Part shown: piece after piece, positions 59,709-64,000 of the stretch | Numbering within the stretch: the stretch's first letter is position 1 | Layout of the letters: every line of letters begins with the position of its first letter | Source of the DNA: Rhodococcoides fascians A44A | GTDB taxonomy: Bacteria; Actinomycetota; Actinomycetes; Mycobacteriales; Mycobacteriaceae | Length of the DNA stretch: 64,000 bases | Reading direction: 5' to 3' | NCBI RefSeq assembly: GCF_000760735.1 | Contig: NZ_JMEX01000005.1 | Coordinates: 201,258 to 265,257, forward strand | Position numbers and translations under genes: made by a program | The notes under the pieces: model-generated | The model's input: only the letters and a program-made list of their open reading frames with translations | Told to the model about the DNA's origin: nothing | The model's database searches: none

Positions 59709-59714
59709 GTTGCA

Positions 59715-61253
59715 GTGAGCGAATCAGGAGCGGAGCCGGTGGTCGACGACATCCGGCACAGTACTGCGACTGCTTTTCTGCAGGAAGAACGGCTGAAACT
59801 GTTCGCGTTCACGGTGGCAGAGAAGCGGGCCGAGTACCTCTGGGTGTTGCGCGCGTTCGACATCGCACGCGCCAACTACGTCGTGTTGCTGCACGCCGCC
59901 GATGTCGCGGACACACTGGCGAGGAATGCGCCGGAGAATCTTCGGCTCGGAGCGGCGGAGATCGCGCCCCTGCTCGAACAACTGCACGCGTGGGAACTAC
60001 TCGAGCGGAGCTACGACGGATCTCGCGCGGCGACACTCGCGGAGTATCGGAACCGTCATTTCGTGTATCAGTTCAGCGGCGCCGGGTACAAGGCATTCCG
60101 CGCCGTCGAGGACGTGCTGGGCGCACGGCTCGACGACGCCTCTCTGTCCCGGCTCGTTCTGCCCGAACTTCTCGCCGACATGCACGAGCTCGCCGAGGCC
60201 AATCGGCAAGCGGACGGCGATCGCATCTACCGCAAGCTTAGCCGCCTGGACTCCACGCTGTCCGAAATGGCAACGCGCGCAGCACATTTCTACCTCGTTC
60301 TCGGCGACCTGGTGCGTACCACGGAAATCACCCCCGAGACGTTTCTGGTGCACAAGGATGCGCTGTTGACGCACATGCGCGAGTTCAGCTCGGATCTGAC
60401 GCGGTACGCACCCAAGCTCGCCGAAGCCATCGCGGTGGTCGAGTCGACCGGAATATCGGAACTGATCCACCGGGCGGCGGTCAGCGACGAGCGCGTGTTC
60501 CTCACCGTCGAGGAACGCACGGCGGACTGGCGGGCACGGTGGTCCGGCCTGTCGCACTGGTTCGTCGCAGCAGACGCCGAGCTCAGCGAGTCCGAACGCC
60601 TCCGCGAGGGCACCATGAGCGCGATCGCGGCCGTGCTGTCGCTGCTCCGACGCGTCACGGAGACCCGGAAGGGCGGCGTCAGCCGTGAAAGTCAGCTCCG
60701 TCACCTGGCGGGATGGTTTGCGAACACGTCCAGCGAAGACAGTGCGCATGCCCTGTTCCACGCCGTGTTCGGGCTCGGCCGTCCGCGCCATCTGTCGATG
60801 GTGCACCCGGACGCCGACATCATCCCCACCTCCCGCTCCTGGTGGGAGGCACCACCGGTGGAGATCTCACGGACGCTGGCGGAGACCGGTCGGGCGCCGT
60901 CGCCCGGGCTTCCCGGCCGGGTGCAACGCAACGACGGCGGAATCAGGAGGCTCCGCGAGCAGCAACTCGAAGCCCAGCGAGTCCGCAGTGCAGCCGCACG
61001 TTCACTGGCGTCCGACGGCGTCTACGAACGGACCCTCGACGAGGAGGAAACCGAGGTGCTGCTCGGCCTACTGAACGCCGCACTGACCGCGCGAGTTCGG
61101 GTCAGTGGACGAACGTCGGGATCCACCGGATCCGACAGCGGGGTGAAGCTCACGTTGACCACATCCGAGACCTCGACCGTCGTGCACACGGCGCGCGGCC
61201 GACTGCACCTGGACCGTCTGCAGCTGGACGTGGCCGAGGTGGCCGGTCGATGA
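59715..61253 (+). CDS. jetA: Wadjet/Ept component JetA (TIGR02677/DUF2397 family)
   Basis: Kleisin-like (MksF-type) subunit of an SMC-related complex that blocks plasmids. Start GTG 59715 (VSESGAEPVVDDIRHS) follows a TACCCT element; 512 residues. Family traits: EERLKLFAFTVAEKRAEYLWVLRAFDIARANYVVLLHAADV at the N terminus, a winged-helix region, VSRESQLRHLAGWFANTSSEDSAHALFHAVFGLGRPRHLS in the middle. Codons 5-8 contain the 11-bp core of the window's repeat family. ATGA overlap with jetB. Family assignment is from recognition of the four-gene TIGR02677-02680 neighbourhood. Confidence 0.87.
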   Translation: MSESGAEPVVDDIRHSTATAFLQEERLKLFAFTVAEKRAEYLWVLRAFDIARANYVVLLHAADVADTLARNAPENLRLGAAEIAPLLEQLHAWELLERSYDGSRAATLAEYRNRHFVYQFSGAGYKAFRAVEDVLGARLDDASLSRLVLPELLADMHELAEANRQADGDRIYRKLSRLDSTLSEMATRAAHFYLVLGDLVRTTEITPETFLVHKDALLTHMREFSSDLTRYAPKLAEAIAVVESTGISELIHRAAVSDERVFLTVEERTADWRARWSGLSHWFVAADAELSESERLREGTMSAIAAVLSLLRRVTETRKGGVSRESQLRHLAGWFANTSSEDSAHALFHAVFGLGRPRHLSMVHPDADIIPTSRSWWEAPPVEISRTLAETGRAPSPGLPGRVQRNDGGIRRLREQQLEAQRVRSAAARSLASDGVYERTLDEEETEVLLGLLNAALTARVRVSGRTSGSTGSDSGVKLTLTTSETSTVVHTARGRLHLDRLQLDVAEVAGR

Positions 61254-62656
61254 GAGCACGTGAAATCCCCTCTCTCGCACTCGATTCCTACCAGCGCGCC
61301 GCGAGAGTGGCATTGGCGAACCACCTGGTCACCCGAGACTATCCGGACCGCATCGCGCTGCCACTTCTGCGCAGGTGGGCGACGGAACTGCGCGAGGACC
61401 TTCTCGAACTCTTCGGGTATCGACTCGAGGTCACCGAGACGACGGCCCGCGTGTACCCGGTGATCGACTCGCTCGATCCGAGCCAACCCGCCCGCACGGC
61501 CTCGGACCGCATCTTCGATCGACGCCGATACGCCTACCTGGCACTGGCCATGGCCGCGTTGGGACGAGCAGGCAACCAGATCACTCTGTCCGAGCTGGCC
61601 GACCACGTCGCCGCCGAGGCCGGGCAGGTCGACGGCGTCGAGTTGGAAGCGGATCGAGCGTCCGACCGGGATGCGTTCGTCGACGCGGTCGGCTGGTTGG
61701 CAGCTCGCGGTGCCATCTCTCTCGCCGACGGGGACGCGTCGGGCTGGGCGAGCAATCCGTCCTCGGGCGAGGCGTTGTACGACATCGAGCGTTCGGTGGT
61801 CGTCGCGTTGTTCCGGCCGCCGCGAGCAGTGCAGCATCTGCGTTCGGTCACCGGCCTACTCGTGGGATCCGACTCCCCGGTCGACGAGGATTCGGACGAC
61901 GACGCCGCGCGCCCCACGGATCCGAAAGAGACGTTGCGCAAGGTCAGACGCGCTCTGGTCGAACGCCCCGTCGTGTACTTCGAGGATCTGGATCAGGACG
62001 GGCGCACCGCACTCGCGGCGGACAGAACCGTCGCCGACGTGGAACTGCTCACCGGCTTGGTGTCCGAACGCCGCGCCGAGGGTGTCACGCTGATCGACAC
62101 CGCGGGCAGGATGTCCGACGTACGGTTCCCGAGTACCGGCACCATCGCCCAGGTCGCACTGCTCCTGGCCGGCGAGATATCCGACCGTGTCGTCGACCCG
62201 GACGCCGACGCCCTCGCACACCATGCGCTCGCGCACCACGCGATCGTCGCGGACGACGACTTGGTGACGCGGCTGGATGCGGCCATCCCCGGCGGCGGAA
62301 TCTTCGACGACCTGGCCGAATTCGGGTCGCCGACGGGCCCTGTCCCCGATACCGGCACCCCACCGGCCACCTATCCGTTCGTGGAGAACAGTTGGCTCGC
62401 GCACACCGTCGCCGATCTGGTCGAACGTTTCGGCCGCACGTTCGCCGCCCAGTGGCAAGCCGACCCCGACGGCCTGCGTGAACGAGCGGTGCAGATGCTG
62501 CATCGACTTCGGTTGGTGCACATCATGTCCGGCGGAGTTCTCGTGCTTCCCGTCATCGCCCGGTATCGCGATGTGATGGTGAGCGTGCGAGACCGGGTAC
62601 CGCAGGACTCCTTGTTCGACAGCCGTTCCACGGACACAGAAATCGAGGCGCAGTAG
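61250..62656 (+). CDS. jetB: Wadjet/Ept component JetB (TIGR02678/DUF2398 family)
   Basis: MksE-like (kite) subunit bridging JetA and the ATPase. The 468 residues from ATG 61250 show ARVALANHLVTRDYPDRIALPLLRRWATELREDLLELFGYRLEV, RRRYAYLALAMAALGRAGNQITLSELADHVA (winged helix) and a C-terminal block SWLAHTVADLVERFGRTFAAQWQADPDGL. A HHALAHHA repeat at about 322-329 is unusual but short. It abuts jetC directly (TAG then ATG). Confidence 0.87.
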   Translation: MRAREIPSLALDSYQRAARVALANHLVTRDYPDRIALPLLRRWATELREDLLELFGYRLEVTETTARVYPVIDSLDPSQPARTASDRIFDRRRYAYLALAMAALGRAGNQITLSELADHVAAEAGQVDGVELEADRASDRDAFVDAVGWLAARGAISLADGDASGWASNPSSGEALYDIERSVVVALFRPPRAVQHLRSVTGLLVGSDSPVDEDSDDDAARPTDPKETLRKVRRALVERPVVYFEDLDQDGRTALAADRTVADVELLTGLVSERRAEGVTLIDTAGRMSDVRFPSTGTIAQVALLLAGEISDRVVDPDADALAHHALAHHAIVADDDLVTRLDAAIPGGGIFDDLAEFGSPTGPVPDTGTPPATYPFVENSWLAHTVADLVERFGRTFAAQWQADPDGLRERAVQMLHRLRLVHIMSGGVLVLPVIARYRDVMVSVRDRVPQDSLFDSRSTDTEIEAQ

Positions 62657-64000
62657 ATGACCGCACACTCCGAGCGCTTCCGCCCGACGCGAGCAGGAAT
62701 CGTCAACCTGTGGGACTACCGTGACCAGGAGTTCTCGTTCGCCGACGGGCGGCTCGTCCTCCGTGGTCCGAACGGTTCGGGTAAGACCAAAGCCCTCGAA
62801 GTTCTGTTCCCCTTCGTCCTCGACGGGCGCATCGAACCGCGCCGGCTCAACCCGTTCGCGGGTGAGGAACGGACGATGAAGTCCAACCTGCTCTATCGCG
62901 GTCAGGAGAGCGCGCACTCCTACGTCTGGATGGAGTTCTCGCGCGGCACTCACGAGGACCCGGAGTCGGTCACCGTCGGAATCGGAATGCGTGCCAGCAG
63001 ACAGAACGACAAGGTCACTCGCTGGTACTTCGTCGCCGACGGTCGCGCCGGGGTGGATTTCTCGTTGCTGGGCTCCGACGACCGCCCGCTCACCAAGAAG
63101 CAACTCGCCGAGCAGTTGGGCACCGACGCTTTGACCGATCGTCCCGTGGACTATCGGGCTGCTATCGACGCTCGCATGTTCGGACTCGGCGCGGAGCGGT
63201 ACGACCAGCTGATCAATCTCATTCTGACGCTTCGCCGTCCGCAGCTCGCGAAGAACCTGGATCCGAAGGGGTTGTCGCAGGCGCTGACCGACGGGCTGCG
63301 TCCCCTCGACGATCAGTTGGTGCTCGAAGCTGCGCGCTCGTTCAGCGACATGGAAGAGGTCGGGCGGGCCCTCGAAGGTCTTGCCCAGGCGGACCAGGCG
63401 GCGAAGAATTTCGTCGGGGTCTACTCGAAGTATCTCCGTGTGCAGGCTCGCTCGGATGTCGAACAGGTCTCCCGCAGGCTCGAAGCGGTGACCCATGCGA
63501 CAACGGCGCACTTCGCCGCAGCCGCACTGAAGGAACGTCGGTTGCAGGAGCGTCTGGCGGCGGAGAAGCGATTCGACGACGCCGAACGCGCCCTCGACCA
63601 GGCCCTTGCCGATCGCGAGACGCTGCAGCGTTCGAGCGCGTACGAGGGCAAGCAGCAACTCGACGACTTGGCCGAATCGGCTGCGAAACTGAAGGTCTCG
63701 GCCGCCCAACAGTCCGAGCGTGCACGGGGTGCGCAGGCCGAACTCGAGAAGCGCACCACCGAATCCGCGAGGGCGGACACTGCGCTGAAGGATGCGACGA
63801 CAGCGCTCGCTCGCGCCGAGGAGGAGTTGCAGGCCGCTGCCGAGGACGCAGGTATCGCGTGGGCGTCGATGCCCGCGGGCGCGCGCACCGACCAGTTCAG
63901 CACCGCTGTGCGTGGTCACGCCGAGGAACGTGACGGCGACGTGCGCGCCGTGCGGGAAGCGCTCGGAACAGCGGAGAAGGCGAGCACCGAACGTGCGCGC
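62657..64000 (+). CDS. jetC: Wadjet/Ept ATPase JetC (TIGR02680 family), partial
   Basis: SMC-like motor (MksB/EptC type); 448 codons are visible and the frame is open at the right edge, so the other ATPase half and jetD lie outside. Seen: RPTRAGIVNLWDYRDQEFSF, Walker A LRGPNGSGKTKALEVLFPFVLDG (about residues 34-56), LILTLRRPQLAKNLDPKGLSQALTDGLRPLDDQ, then from about 230 a long Ala/Glu/Arg/Leu-rich coiled coil. The TIGR02680 pattern argues for the Wadjet class typified by M. smegmatis eptABCD rather than a chromosomal SMC or MukB. Confidence 0.88.
   Translation, partial: MTAHSERFRPTRAGIVNLWDYRDQEFSFADGRLVLRGPNGSGKTKALEVLFPFVLDGRIEPRRLNPFAGEERTMKSNLLYRGQESAHSYVWMEFSRGTHEDPESVTVGIGMRASRQNDKVTRWYFVADGRAGVDFSLLGSDDRPLTKKQLAEQLGTDALTDRPVDYRAAIDARMFGLGAERYDQLINLILTLRRPQLAKNLDPKGLSQALTDGLRPLDDQLVLEAARSFSDMEEVGRALEGLAQADQAAKNFVGVYSKYLRVQARSDVEQVSRRLEAVTHATTAHFAAAALKERRLQERLAAEKRFDDAERALDQALADRETLQRSSAYEGKQQLDDLAESAAKLKVSAAQQSERARGAQAELEKRTTESARADTALKDATTALARAEEELQAAAEDAGIAWASMPAGARTDQFSTAVRGHAEERDGDVRAVREALGTAEKASTERAR

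Overview
The window is high-GC actinobacterial DNA. Gene content and order point to a Rhodococcus-like member of the Mycobacteriales. The main argument is extensive shared order with the Mycobacterium tuberculosis stretch Rv2051c-Rv2125, recalled from knowledge rather than searched: lnt/fxsA, the cob genes with their F420-type neighbours, pepE, exonuclease, helY, tatC/tatA, pafC/pafB/pafA, prcA/prcB/pup/dop/mpa, an lppK-like lipoprotein, trmI, a RecB-like nuclease, hisG/hisE, metH and a PAC2 gene. Where this window departs from that backbone is where the accessory material sits.

Layout. 1-3170: the 5' part of a nonribosomal peptide synthetase (minus strand, running off the left edge). 3171-3739: non-coding, with a palindrome. 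3740-7429: fxsA, an amidohydrolase and lnt (minus). 7529-9364: a NarL/DesK-type two-component pair. 9382-13051: a TSUP permease and the TldD/TldE protease pair. 13062-15718: a VOC protein, a second amidohydrolase and a PPOX-fold protein. 15735-27508: aerobic cobalamin biosynthesis (cobN behind a B12 riboswitch, an AlaRS-like fragment gene, cobG, cobH, cobIJ, cobK, cobL, an SDR and an F420-type biliverdin reductase). 27486-34614: pepE, exonuclease, a Pro/Gly/Gln-rich membrane protein, helY, tatC and tatA. 34689-45280: the Pup-proteasome locus (pafC, pafB, pafA, prcA, prcB, pup, dop, mpa), interrupted between pafA and prcA by a PAP2-diacylglycerol-kinase fusion gene flanked by two inverted arrays of a short repeat. 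45461-54212: lipoprotein, trmI, RecB-like nuclease, thioesterase, hisG, hisE, a HAD phosphatase and metH. 54277-59658: a PAC2 protein, an MFS transporter and the assimilatory nitrite reductase nirB/nirD with a small coupled gene. 59715-64000: a Wadjet/Ept plasmid-defence operon (JetA, JetB and the start of JetC), cut by the right edge.

How the genes work together. CobN, CobG, CobH, CobIJ, CobK and CobL are most of the oxygen-dependent corrin-ring pathway; MetH downstream is a B12 consumer. PafA ligates Pup, Dop deamidates the GGQ end of Pup and removes Pup from substrates, Mpa unfolds pupylated proteins into the PrcA/PrcB core, and PafB/PafC are the linked DNA-damage regulator. The nir and jet genes are tightly packed operons with ATGA-type overlaps.

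Main points for a second look: (i) one short repeat family (core GGAGYGGAGCC) with exact 33, 34 and 35 bp periods at three loci, including in frame inside cobN and across the prcA stop codon; (ii) in-frame short tandem repeats in three further genes; (iii) an NRPS with an extra half condensation domain; (iv) a stand-alone alanyl-tRNA-synthetase-like catalytic fragment inside the cob region; (v) no cobM between cobK and cobL; (vi) the Wadjet operon; (vii) TANNNT elements 6-7 nt before the start codon of at least twelve genes, indicating widespread leaderless initiation.
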